From: UBA5109 sp038148435
GTDB lineage: Bacteria; Pseudomonadota; Gammaproteobacteria; Pseudomonadales; Pseudohongiellaceae
Length of the DNA stretch: 42,295 bases
Assembly: GCA_038148435.1 (NCBI GenBank)
Contig: JAYQVM010000006.1
Location: forward strand, 1-42,295
Direction: 5' to 3'
Within the stretch, counting starts at the first letter, position 1. Every line of letters starts with the position of its first letter. The notes below the pieces were generated by a model. It did no database searches, was not told where the DNA came from, and saw only the letters and a program-made list of their open reading frames with translations. The translations under genes were made by a program, and so were the position numbers. This document shows, in pieces, positions 1-7,815 of this stretch.

Positions 1-288
1 CTAGGATACTTGAGCCTTGAGATTAAACGTGAATTATATAGTGAATTTGATGATTGGTTTAGATCATTATTAACCGATACCAGAAAATTTGATGGATGTC
101 ATGAAGTATATTTATGCCATTTAGATAATAATAAAGAATCTGTGAAGGTAATTAGCAAATGGGAAAGTTTAGAAAATTACCAAAGCTACTTATCATGGAG
201 ATCAGAAATCGGACCTACAGAAAAACTCTCGAGATACATATCAAAACAACCTGAGTTTAGTTTTTTACAAGTCGACATAAATATTTAA
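1..288 (+). CDS. ABM-like (antibiotic biosynthesis monooxygenase fold) small protein, 5' partial
   Basis: The frame is open to the window edge, so the true start probably lies upstream; the first in-window start is a TTG at position 10. The visible 92 to 95 residues follow the layout of dimeric alpha-beta ABM-fold proteins: a first strand (LSLEIK), a helix (EFDDWFRSLL), a middle section with a Gly-Cys turn (DGCHEVYL), then VISKWESLENYQSYL, which matches the typical strand-Trp-Glu-helix segment of these proteins. Such proteins are small cofactor-independent oxygenases or heme-binding proteins, or have unknown roles. No specific substrate can be read from the sequence. The gene lies in the AT-rich left end of the window. 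Confidence 0.5.
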   Translation, partial: LGYLSLEIKRELYSEFDDWFRSLLTDTRKFDGCHEVYLCHLDNNKESVKVISKWESLENYQSYLSWRSEIGPTEKLSRYISKQPEFSFLQVDINI

Positions 289-387
289 TAGTCTTATTAA
301 TCAACTAAATATAACGCCGAAGATATCTAGACATTTAATAGATAAATTCTAATAAAATATTGATAAATAAGGAATATTTTTAATTTT

Positions 388-867
388 TTATAGTTTTTCA
401 AAAACATTTCGGATAACTTCAATGCGTTCGCGGTTAGCATTAAAATCACTATACCCCACTCTAGAAGCAGACCTCACAGCAATTTCACCTCTTTCAGGTC
501 GATGATGGAATTCGACATCATCCATGAAGCCTATCAGTGGGGTTAGGAAGGTAAAACGAGCATAAACACTATTCTTTTCAACTAGTGTAGCACCACTCAT
601 ACTACTAACCGATTCAACTAATCCATTCCATCGAAATCCACCAGGGTCATTAAACGGTTCTATATAGTGGCTATTTTCAATACTCTCATCGCTAGATACA
701 CAATTAGGCGAAGATGGGCATGAAATTAGACGGCCGTTTTGATAACTCAGCTCTACATTCATATTACGACTGTCTGCGGCCAGTTTTAAGGACAGGAGGA
801 ACACTAATATAGCCAACATGAGCAGGAACACTAATAAAAAAATCATAATTTTTTTACCCCATAGCAT
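388..867 (-). CDS. DUF1499 family membrane-anchored protein
   Basis: The 159-aa product starts with a basic stretch and one strong hydrophobic segment (about residues 7-29), so it is probably a membrane anchor or an uncleaved signal. It then shows the DUF1499 hallmarks: CPSSPNCVSS around residues 50-59 with two cysteines (C50 and C56), a central FTFLTPLIGFMDDVEF segment, and a C-terminal SRVGYSDFNANRERI block. DUF1499 proteins are common in proteobacteria and have no established biochemical function; an envelope location is inferred from the N-terminus. The gene is alone on its strand, with an AT-rich non-coding stretch upstream (868-1104) in which I see no gene. Confidence 0.85.
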   Translation of the reverse strand: MLWGKKIMIFLLVFLLMLAILVFLLSLKLAADSRNMNVELSYQNGRLISCPSSPNCVSSDESIENSHYIEPFNDPGGFRWNGLVESVSSMSGATLVEKNSVYARFTFLTPLIGFMDDVEFHHRPERGEIAVRSASRVGYSDFNANRERIEVIRNVFEKL

Positions 868-1104
868 AATAAGCGGCTTACTATTCAGTTTTTTTTCGAC
901 TAAACCTTTCGCATTTATTATTAATTTATAATTAGTATTCTAGGAAACGATACATACTTAGTAAGTAAGTCTATATTTAAATAACTAAGTTAAATTATTT
1001 AAAACCTATTTATGACTTAATTTATCGCTTATCTCTTTAATTATCAGATTATTTATTTATAAATATTTAATTATTACTATATTTATTTTTAGTGATTTTA
1101 ATGG

Positions 1105-1218
1105 TTATTTATTAGAGTCATCATTAAATTTTTTAAATTCAATTACAGTAAGATAAAGCCCTATAGCCATTAATGAAAATACAGCTATTGCTACATATAA
1201 AATAATGGTAGTACTCAT
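1105..1218 (-). CDS. 37-aa single-pass membrane microprotein
   Basis: Reading the minus strand from the ATG at 1218 gives a 37-residue product that begins MSTTIILYVAIAVFSLM, has one hydrophobic helix (about residues 4-24) and ends in a short polar tail (IEFKKFNDDSNK). Its ATG overlaps the TGA of the 59-aa ORF upstream in an ATGA arrangement (1215-1218), which strongly suggests translational coupling. In size and topology it resembles the small partner subunits that accompany some sodium-coupled transporters, but no transporter is adjacent, so the role is unknown. A different frame here (1139-1342) looks longer but has no RBS and no sensible composition. Confidence 0.6.
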   Translation of the reverse strand: MSTTIILYVAIAVFSLMAIGLYLTVIEFKKFNDDSNK

Positions 1219-1394
1219 TTATCACCCCCAACGATTGACATGAGTTTGAAATAAATGCCAAAACATAATATCGATGGTACCCATACAGCTGTAAATAAGC
1301 CTTCTTCATACTGCCCTGAAAACCATAAATAAGCCGATACAAAGAATGAAATAGTTACAGCTAATAAAATAAAAAAATCAGATTTTTTAAACAT
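1215..1394 (-). CDS. 59-aa two-helix membrane microprotein
   Basis: An ATG at 1394 is preceded by a near-perfect AGGAGG at the right spacing and opens a 59-residue frame beginning MFKKSDFFILLAVTISFF. The product has two hydrophobic segments (about residues 7-25 and 35-52) separated by a short loop containing SGQYEEG, and it ends LMSIVGGDK. The stop overlaps the start of the next small ORF (ATGA). The upstream 61-aa ORF stops 14 bases before this start. I do not recognise the family. The combination of RBS, overlap and membrane-like composition makes it a convincing gene despite its size. Confidence 0.65.
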   Translation of the reverse strand: MFKKSDFFILLAVTISFFVSAYLWFSGQYEEGLFTAVWVPSILCFGIYFKLMSIVGGDK

Positions 1395-1399
1395 TTAAA

Positions 1400-1405
1400 C
1401 CTCCT
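1400..1405 (-). promoter_or_regulatory. Strong Shine-Dalgarno for the 59-aa ORF
   Basis: On the minus strand this reads AGGAGG, five bases before the ATG at 1394. It decides the start of the small ORF 1215-1394 and supports that ORF over the longer competing frame at 1139-1342. Confidence 0.75.
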
Positions 1406-1408
1406 TAA

Positions 1409-1594
1409 TTACTCATGAACGCCTATGGCAGCAATCAAGCACCCTAGTACGGCAATGGCTGCAATACTTCTAATACCTGAATGCCCCAGAATTGCAAAAT
1501 TATCAATTTCAACAACACCTAAAATACTTATACCAAAGAATATAACAGAAACACCTATAAGGAATATTCCAACTGATATAAGTAGCTTTTTCAT
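1409..1594 (-). CDS. 61-aa two-helix membrane microprotein
   Basis: The product begins MKKLLISVGIFLIGVSV, so it has a basic start followed by a hydrophobic helix (about residues 4-27). A short linker (EIDNFAILGHSGIRS) and a second hydrophobic helix (about residues 43-58) follow. It is the first member of a three-gene head-to-tail set of tiny membrane proteins (61, 59 and 37 aa). No clear Shine-Dalgarno precedes its ATG. The region is very AT-rich. The family is not recognised; it could be a small subunit or regulator of a membrane complex encoded elsewhere. Confidence 0.55.
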   Translation of the reverse strand: MKKLLISVGIFLIGVSVIFFGISILGVVEIDNFAILGHSGIRSIAAIAVLGCLIAAIGVHE

Positions 1595-1722
1595 ATTTTT
1601 TTGACAACTATTATCATCTGATATAAAAAGTTTTATATTTTTACGAACCTAAAATGAATCTGGATTAATAATTTATAAATTATATTGCCTCAGCTCTATT
1701 TTTTGCTCATTGATCGTTTTTA

Positions 1723-3564
1723 ATGTGGAATTTTAATTACAACTCACGTTTTTCACCAAGCCTCTTAATGAGAAACTTCCTAAACCATATCCACAAGTTG
1801 AGCGCCATCTTAGTGTTCACAAATATTGTGATGCAGCAAAGCCTACAAGCTGCAGATACTTCATCATGGGTCAAAATTTCTCTCCCTCAATTCACTGTGA
1901 TGTCGCAGCTGGATGAAGAAGCTACCGTTAGGTGGACAGAATATTTTCAGCTATTTATTGCTGCTCTGGGCGAGGTAATTGATGTCGACGAGCGAGCCCT
2001 CCCGCCGCTGGATATTGTTCTTTTTGAAAGCCGCGAGGCTTTTTCACCCTACAGGGCGGCAACAGAGTCAGGTACGGTGAATGCCTTGGCAGGGTTCTTT
2101 TCCAATCAGGGTAGCTGGAGTGTCATTGGTATGCCAGGCAATAATGCTGATGACAGTGCTCAGCAGCTGACCTACCATGAAGCCGTACACTGGTATTCAA
2201 GCATGCATCTTGGACGCTACCCCTACTGGTTTACCGAAGGGATTGCCGAGCTGTTTTCAACATTGCAAGTCAATGATAATCAGGTGATCTGGGGTGCATC
2301 AATTCCGGATAATGTTGATTATCTGCGGCAAAACGGCTTGCAAGCGATGGCAGATTTCTTTGAGGTTTCGCGAGATGCCGCACTGCATGAAGTTGACACC
2401 TTTTACCCACAGGCCTGGCTATTTTTGCATTATCTGCTCTTTGGTGAGCTAAACCTGACACCGACTGATTTGATCAGCCTGATTGAAAGTTCTATCGAGT
2501 CGGATATGCCCACAGTGATGGCAGAGGAACTCGGGCTGATTTTTACCGATCTAGATGCTCTACTAGCAGATTATCTGGTTATCGGTGATTTTGATACCCA
2601 ACAGTTTTCTGTCTCTGCTAATACGCAAAGTCTACAAAGTACACCAGCCTCTCAAGCTGAGGTGGAAGCTGTGCTGGCAAAACTGGCAATTGCCGGTAAC
2701 AATATAGAACTGGGTTTCGATCATGCCGAGTCTTTGCTGGAACTTGAGCCAAGAAAGGCATTGACCTACGATATCATTGCCGAAGTTGCTAATCGTCTCA
2801 ATGAACCCGAGATGCTGGAAACAGCGCTGAGCAATGCAATTTATCTAAACAGTACCAACGCCAAAAGCTATGAGTTTCAGGCGGCTTTGCTCTGGGAGCA
2901 GAACGAAGATCCAAACACAGGCACCCTGCCTATTGAAGTGGCTCGCGAGATTGCCAATCTATTGACGCGTTCCATTCTGCTAAACCCCTTTCGGGTGGAA
3001 ACCTATCAGGCTTTTGTGCGTGTATTGCCGAATATCATGAGTCCGAATGATGCTGATTTTGATGCCATTGAACTGGGCAAGGCGCTGTTTCCCGATGAGG
3101 GTATTATCCTCATCGGCGAGGCGATGCTCAGTGCCCTGAGCGCCAACTATGATCTGGCCATGACGCTGATTGCTGAGGCTAATGAGGGTGATTATCATAT
3201 TGCCGACAACAACCGTGCCTTCACACGCATGGTAACGGAATTCGTCTGGGTTACTGGGATTTCTAATAGCCTGCAGTTGCTCAATCTGGATGGGCGTTAT
3301 GCCGATGCTGTTCAGTATATCGACGATATTCTGGCAGGCCGGAAGTCTGGGTTTCGTAGGGTGCCAGGTAATATTCAGGGCTTTCTCAATGCCCAGCGGC
3401 GCAACATGCTCGCCAATCAGCGCATTACTGAAGTCGAGGAACTGCTGGCAAAAGGCCAGCAGGCATCAGCGCGTGCTATATTACAGAAAATGATCAACGA
3501 GGATGACATCAGCACCAGCGCCAGAGACTATGCCCGAAGCACGCTAGCCATTCTGGATCGCTAG
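1723..3564 (+). CDS. Exported HExxH (gluzincin-like) peptidase-type protein with helical-repeat C-terminus
   Basis: The 613-aa product has an N-terminal signal sequence; an internal ATG at 1771 would give a more standard one ending near QSLQA/ADTSS. The zinc-peptidase signature HEAVH lies at residues 152-156 and is followed by WFTEGIAELF, where E172 or E176 is the likely third ligand. This spacing is typical of gluzincins of the DUF1570/peptidase MA type. The C-terminal two thirds is rich in Ala/Leu helical pairs (for example around residues 310-400 and 530-610) that look like TPR or similar solenoid repeats. It probably acts in the periplasm or at the cell surface; its substrate is unknown. 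It sits alone on the plus strand and converges on the pirin gene with only 22 bases between the stop codons. Confidence 0.75.
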   Translation: MWNFNYNSRFSPSLLMRNFLNHIHKLSAILVFTNIVMQQSLQAADTSSWVKISLPQFTVMSQLDEEATVRWTEYFQLFIAALGEVIDVDERALPPLDIVLFESREAFSPYRAATESGTVNALAGFFSNQGSWSVIGMPGNNADDSAQQLTYHEAVHWYSSMHLGRYPYWFTEGIAELFSTLQVNDNQVIWGASIPDNVDYLRQNGLQAMADFFEVSRDAALHEVDTFYPQAWLFLHYLLFGELNLTPTDLISLIESSIESDMPTVMAEELGLIFTDLDALLADYLVIGDFDTQQFSVSANTQSLQSTPASQAEVEAVLAKLAIAGNNIELGFDHAESLLELEPRKALTYDIIAEVANRLNEPEMLETALSNAIYLNSTNAKSYEFQAALLWEQNEDPNTGTLPIEVAREIANLLTRSILLNPFRVETYQAFVRVLPNIMSPNDADFDAIELGKALFPDEGIILIGEAMLSALSANYDLAMTLIAEANEGDYHIADNNRAFTRMVTEFVWVTGISNSLQLLNLDGRYADAVQYIDDILAGRKSGFRRVPGNIQGFLNAQRRNMLANQRITEVEELLAKGQQASARAILQKMINEDDISTSARDYARSTLAILDR

Positions 3565-3586
3565 TACAACAATTAATCGTCCGACG

Positions 3587-4303
3587 CTACCTCACAATGG
3601 CCGGCACATCAATCACCACCACTTCACAATCCGACACTGCACTGATCTTCATTGATTTACTTTTGGTGACTTCAGCAGCATCGCCTTTATTTAGTGTGGT
3701 CTTGCCTTCTGCGTCTCGAATTTCAAATTTGCCTTCCGAAGCCAATACATAAGCCTGGTGCTGAATCGAATGTTCGATCTCGATGCCTCGACTGAGTTTG
3801 CCACCATAAAGCCGGGCCTTCTGATGGATGAACAGTGCGCTGTCGTTGTCTTCTTCATAGCCTGAAACTAGAAGTTTGAGAGATTCGGCACTATTTTTTG
3901 GAAACTGCTTCGCTTCCCAGCGTGGTTTGACGTTAGCCTTATCGGGAATGATCCAGATCTGGTAAAGCACCAGAGGCGTCTTGCCCATGTTGTATTCGGA
4001 GTGGAGGATGCCAGTGCCGGCGCTCATGACCTGTACCTCACCCTGTCTGGTCATGCCTTTGTGGCCGTGATTATCCTGATGTGTCACTTCGCCCTGCCTG
4101 ACATAGGTGATGATTTCCATGTTACGGTGTGGGTGAGGGGGAAAACCGGTACCGGCCTTGATCCAGTCATCATTAACGACCAGTAGGGCACCAAAACCCA
4201 TGCGTGCTGGGTTATAGTAATCAGCGAAACTAAAATGATGACTGGATTTAAGCCAGCCATGGCTGGCCTTGCCTAAGCCATGATAGGGGCAGAGTCTGAT
4301 CAT
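3587..4303 (-). CDS. Pirin family protein (cupin, quercetinase-like)
   Basis: The 238-aa product has the pirin N-terminal cupin: FPPHPHRNMEIITYV supplies H57 and H59, and GTGILHSEYN supplies H101 and E103, the usual 3-His/1-Glu metal site. The C-terminal half carries the second, degenerate cupin. Bacterial pirins bind a mononuclear metal; some show quercetin 2,3-dioxygenase activity and others regulate partner enzymes, so the in vivo role cannot be assigned. Its ATG overlaps the stop of rdgC (ATGA at 4300-4303), so the two genes are probably translationally coupled. Confidence 0.92.
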   Translation of the reverse strand: MIRLCPYHGLGKASHGWLKSSHHFSFADYYNPARMGFGALLVVNDDWIKAGTGFPPHPHRNMEIITYVRQGEVTHQDNHGHKGMTRQGEVQVMSAGTGILHSEYNMGKTPLVLYQIWIIPDKANVKPRWEAKQFPKNSAESLKLLVSGYEEDNDSALFIHQKARLYGGKLSRGIEIEHSIQHQAYVLASEGKFEIRDAEGKTTLNKGDAAEVTKSKSMKISAVSDCEVVVIDVPAIVR

Positions 4304-5340
4304 ACTTTTACATAATCTTCTTTATTGCGATTATCCGGCAGTACTTTTTTCTCAGATTCATCTAAACCACCAAAAGCCTTGAAATAATCCCTGAAAAAAC
4401 CCTGCAGCTCCAGCGTCATTAAGGCAAATTCCTGATCGAACTTTTCTGTTGGGCTACCTGCGTTCTGGGAGTCGGCTTCTTCTCTGACCTGATCAAAACG
4501 TAGCTTTTTGATGCTGAGGTCTTCGGCAATGCTGCAGCGCAACAAATTTTTCCAAAGAACTCCTAGTTGCCTGACGCGTTTACCGGCCTGTAGGTGTGTC
4601 CTGATTTCATCCCCTTCCAGATCCTGCCCTTTAAAGCGAATTACGTTGGCTGCATCTAGTGGATTGAAAAGTTCGCATTCATCGTGAATCTCAAAATGAT
4701 CACTGGCCTTGCCATCAGCCAGCCAGCGCGTCATGACATCTGAGGGCGCTCGCTTACTTTCAGGAATGGCCACGGGAAAAGTGCCAAGCGTATTCCTCAA
4801 GAGATTTATCAATTCTTCAGCTTTGGCCGGACTAGCAGCATCCACCACCAACAGTTTTTCCGAGCGACTGATATAGGCATAGGTTCTGCTGGAGCGGGGA
4901 AAAGCCCTTGGCAGTAGGGTGTTAAAAACATCATCCTGAATCTCACGGCGCTCCTTGCGGTAAATTTTCCTGGCCTGACGGGCTTCTAACTCGGCAACGC
5001 GTTCAGCCGTCGCTTCTCGAACGACGGAGCTGGGTAGAAGACGGTCCTGCTTTTGCGCACATAGCAGGATGAAGTCTCCTACAATATGGGTCAGAGGCTG
5101 TGGCATGGCCCTGACATCGCTCTGTGTCTCATTACCCTGTTCACCATCACCCGCTTGTTCCCCTTCTGAGGTATCCAGCTTCGGTACAGCATCCCCCAGC
5201 GGACTGATCCAACCTAGGCGAGATTTCTCATAAGTGGCACAGGGCACGAAGGCATAATCGCCCAGCTGGGCTTCCAGATCCTCATAGGAAACATCTAGAG
5301 GTTTGAGGAGTTGAAATAGGCGTAAATTCTTGAACCACAT
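4300..5340 (-). CDS. rdgC: Recombination-associated protein RdgC
   Basis: The 346-aa protein starts MWFKNLRLFQL and matches RdgC along its length, including WISPLG near residue 45, the segment ILLCAQKQDRLLPSSVV and the C-terminal block FALMTLELQGFFRDYFKAFG. RdgC is a ring-forming, non-specific double-strand DNA-binding protein that modulates RecA and replication-associated recombination; it is found in beta- and gammaproteobacteria. It is longer than the roughly 300-aa E. coli protein, mainly because of an acidic Glu/Gly/Gln-rich insertion after residue 55. It is the upstream member of an ATGA-overlapping pair with the pirin gene. No convincing Shine-Dalgarno is visible before its ATG. Confidence 0.95.
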   Translation of the reverse strand: MWFKNLRLFQLLKPLDVSYEDLEAQLGDYAFVPCATYEKSRLGWISPLGDAVPKLDTSEGEQAGDGEQGNETQSDVRAMPQPLTHIVGDFILLCAQKQDRLLPSSVVREATAERVAELEARQARKIYRKERREIQDDVFNTLLPRAFPRSSRTYAYISRSEKLLVVDAASPAKAEELINLLRNTLGTFPVAIPESKRAPSDVMTRWLADGKASDHFEIHDECELFNPLDAANVIRFKGQDLEGDEIRTHLQAGKRVRQLGVLWKNLLRCSIAEDLSIKKLRFDQVREEADSQNAGSPTEKFDQEFALMTLELQGFFRDYFKAFGGLDESEKKVLPDNRNKEDYVKV

Positions 5341-5445
5341 AAAACGGACAACCAGCTACTCAATGCAAAACAACAAAATCAAAGGCTCTAATTATGACAC
5401 ATCACGGGAGTTAAAAGGAGGTCAATGGGCGGCGAATTCACGGGC

Positions 5446-5473
5446 ATAAAAAAGGGAGCCGTAGCTCCCTTTG
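5446..5473 (-). terminator. Rho-independent terminator of the diheme cytochrome gene
   Basis: A perfect 9-bp stem, AAAGGGAGC paired with GCTCCCTTT around the loop CGTA (5451-5472), is followed on the minus strand by a run of six Ts (5447-5452). It lies 28 bases past the stop of the minus-strand cytochrome gene at 5501, which is the position expected for an intrinsic terminator. Confidence 0.85.
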
Positions 5474-5500
5474 TCATATCCAAACTTGAAGAAAATCTGC

Positions 5501-5938
5501 TTAATCCAGTTCTGGGATTTCATAGTCCGGAATAGCTTCACCGCGATGACAAGTACCACACTGAACGCGAGTGATCTCTTCAGTTGCTTTATCCAGCGCG
5601 TCCGGGGTAAGCGCCCGGTTGAAGGAAATTAGGTTCTCCAGCATAAGACGGGCAACCAGCTTAGGCTGTTTCTCATCCGAGGCCATATTAGTACGTGGAT
5701 CATTACGGCCAAAGTCAACATGACAATGCTCGCATTCCACGCCCAGTTCTGCTTCCCAATTACGCATGATGCCGATGAGCCGATCACGATCGATATTTTC
5801 CGGCAGAACCTGCAGGTTTTGGAAACCGGGCGCTTCTCCTTCCTGACCGATACTAGGTTGCACAGCAAAAAACCCGATGGCACCAAGGGTCAGAATCCCC
5901 AGGCCTACTTTGACCAAACCTTTTGATACCTGGATCAT
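5501..5938 (-). CDS. Small diheme c-type cytochrome (photosynthetic reaction-centre cytochrome-like)
   Basis: The 145-aa protein has a hydrophobic N-terminal signal or anchor (residues 7-31) and two heme-c attachment motifs, CEHCH at residues 69-73 and CGTCH at 127-131. The pattern QVLPENIDRDRLIGIMRNW before the first heme is typical of the reaction-centre cytochrome c subunit family (PF02276), here reduced from four hemes to two. Such stand-alone versions are found in non-photosynthetic bacteria and are presumed periplasmic electron carriers. A good RBS (AAAGGAG) precedes the ATG and a strong terminator follows the gene. It therefore looks monocistronic, and no photosynthesis gene is nearby. 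Confidence 0.85.
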   Translation of the reverse strand: MIQVSKGLVKVGLGILTLGAIGFFAVQPSIGQEGEAPGFQNLQVLPENIDRDRLIGIMRNWEAELGVECEHCHVDFGRNDPRTNMASDEKQPKLVARLMLENLISFNRALTPDALDKATEEITRVQCGTCHRGEAIPDYEIPELD

Positions 5939-6090
5939 GATGACACTCCTTTTAATATGCTTTTTGTTGATGGTGGAAATCGGCGCTTACTGTCGCATAT
6001 TTGGACAGCAAGCTCCAGAGTTAGTAACTGTTGCTGAGATTCGGATCAATAAATCATTTGGATCTGCGTTTTTTCCTAACACCTGAACAC

Positions 6091-7701
6091 CTAAAGCAGA
6101 TATGCATACAGTGAGGTCATCAGGCCCAGTATAACCGCCAGAAACACGCTGTGCTTGAAGGTAAAACGAAACAGTTTGCCTTCTTCTGAACGCGGCATGC
6201 CAGTCGCAGCAACCGCTACAGCGAGACTTTGCAGAGAAATCATTTTGCCCATCACGCCTCCAGCAGAGTTGGCTGAAGCCATGAGGTTGGGATCAAGACC
6301 CAGGGTACCTGCAGTCACCACCTGTAAATTGCCAAAGAGAGCATTGGCCGAGGTGTCACTACCCGTAAGAAAAACCCCAAGCCAGCCCAGCATGGCACTA
6401 AAGAAGGGAAAGAGTGTGCCGGTTGCCGCAAAGGCCAGCCCTAGTGTGACAGTCGCACCACTGTAATTCATCAGAAAGGCCAATCCAAGAACCGAGGCAA
6501 TGGTCAGCATGGAATAGCACAGCTGTTGCAGGACCGATCCCAGTAGCCTGGCATAATCTATAAAAGACATTTTAAAGACTATAGCTGCTGCGACAGTGGC
6601 AAAAGCACAGGCTGAGCCGGCAGCTGAAATCCAATTAAAGGTGTAATTGGCAGCATAGGGTGTAGGAACCTCAACAACCGGAGCGCCCTGCAAAATCTGA
6701 TTGTGGAGACCAGGCCACTGAAAAACCACTGTCACGCTATTGAGCAGATCACCAATGATGCCGCTCCCCCAGATCAGCACAAAGACCACAAGAAACAGAT
6801 AGGGCGACCAAGCCAGAACGGTTCGGCCAAAACCGTGTGATGACACCATTATGCTGCTCTGTATCTCTCCTGCCCAGACAAAATCATCGCTGGGCTGCCA
6901 TAGCTTCAGCAAAATCACTAGACCGGTAATGGCGCTGAGTGATGCAACGATATCCACCAGTTCGGGGCCGATATAGTTCGACATGAAAAACTGCATACCA
7001 GCAAAGCAGATGCCACAAACAGCGGCAGCTGGCAAAACACCTTTGAGACCTTTCCAGCCACCCATGACCATCACCAGGTAGGCTGGAATAAACATAGCCA
7101 CTGGTGCACAAAGGCGTCCTACCCAGGCACTTAGTTCATTTTCCGGCAGACCGGTAATACCTGCTAGGGTAATCACAGGTATGCCTATTGAACCGAAAGC
7201 AACAGGCGCTGTATTTGCCAGCAGACAAATCCCGGCAGCAAAAAAGGGTGAGAAACCAAGACCAGTCAGCATGGCTGCAGCGACAGCTACTGGGGTACCA
7301 AAGCCGGCAGCACCCTCAATAAAGGCACCCAACGCGAAGGCAATCAGCATTGCTTGAATGCGCCGGTCAGCCGTCAGGCCGCCTATGGAATCCTTAATCA
7401 CCTCAAAATTACCGGTGTCGGCAGTTATGCGATAGAGCACCACTGCCCAGAAAACAATCCAACCAATAGGGAAAAGGCCGAATGCAGCCCCCATACTGAC
7501 CGAACTGACAACCAAAGATAGGGGCATGCCATAGACAATTAGCGCCAAAACTATCGCCACCAGCAAACCTGAGAGGCCAGCCACCCAAGCAGGCTTGCGC
7601 AGGACGCCAATCAATACCAGCAAGACAAATATCGGCGCAGCTGCTGCTACTGCAGATATCACCAAACTGCCACCCAGTGGAAGGTATTCCTGCTGCCACA
7701 T
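6091..7701 (-). CDS. lctP: L-lactate/glycolate permease (LctP family)
   Basis: The 536-aa polytopic membrane protein has the LctP features: an N-terminal Trp-rich start, the conserved AFIEGAAGFGTPVAVAAA segment near residues 130-147, and FLTGSDTSANALFGNLQ near residue 450. Length and roughly 12-14 hydrophobic segments match the family. These carriers take up lactate, and relatives take up glycolate, by proton symport. The RBS AAAGGA precedes the ATG. The gene lies 114 bases downstream of the aminotransferase and lldD on the same strand, so uptake and oxidation of a 2-hydroxyacid are probably co-expressed. Confidence 0.93.
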   Translation of the reverse strand: MWQQEYLPLGGSLVISAVAAAAPIFVLLVLIGVLRKPAWVAGLSGLLVAIVLALIVYGMPLSLVVSSVSMGAAFGLFPIGWIVFWAVVLYRITADTGNFEVIKDSIGGLTADRRIQAMLIAFALGAFIEGAAGFGTPVAVAAAMLTGLGFSPFFAAGICLLANTAPVAFGSIGIPVITLAGITGLPENELSAWVGRLCAPVAMFIPAYLVMVMGGWKGLKGVLPAAAVCGICFAGMQFFMSNYIGPELVDIVASLSAITGLVILLKLWQPSDDFVWAGEIQSSIMVSSHGFGRTVLAWSPYLFLVVFVLIWGSGIIGDLLNSVTVVFQWPGLHNQILQGAPVVEVPTPYAANYTFNWISAAGSACAFATVAAAIVFKMSFIDYARLLGSVLQQLCYSMLTIASVLGLAFLMNYSGATVTLGLAFAATGTLFPFFSAMLGWLGVFLTGSDTSANALFGNLQVVTAGTLGLDPNLMASANSAGGVMGKMISLQSLAVAVAATGMPRSEEGKLFRFTFKHSVFLAVILGLMTSLYAYLL

Positions 7702-7815
7702 AAGACTATCCTTTAATTAATGGTTAATTTTGTAGCGACTTACAGGAAGCCGAACCTTTGTATAAAATTGAGAGTATAAAGTCTAGCGGCCAGTGTCCAG
7801 CCTATTTACCTCTGC

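Noticed and set aside
961..980. GTAAGTAAGT short repeats as CRISPR-like or origin iterons
   Set aside because: Only a couple of imperfect copies in very AT-rich DNA; no regular spacing.
1139..1342. 67-aa minus-strand ORF with many Tyr, Ser and Cys
   Set aside because: It overlaps in another frame the 59-aa and 37-aa ORFs, which have a strong RBS, an ATGA overlap and sensible membrane composition; this one has neither.
5501..5938. Evidence of photosynthesis
   Set aside because: The reaction-centre cytochrome family also occurs widely in non-phototrophs, only two hemes are kept, and no reaction-centre or pigment genes are nearby.
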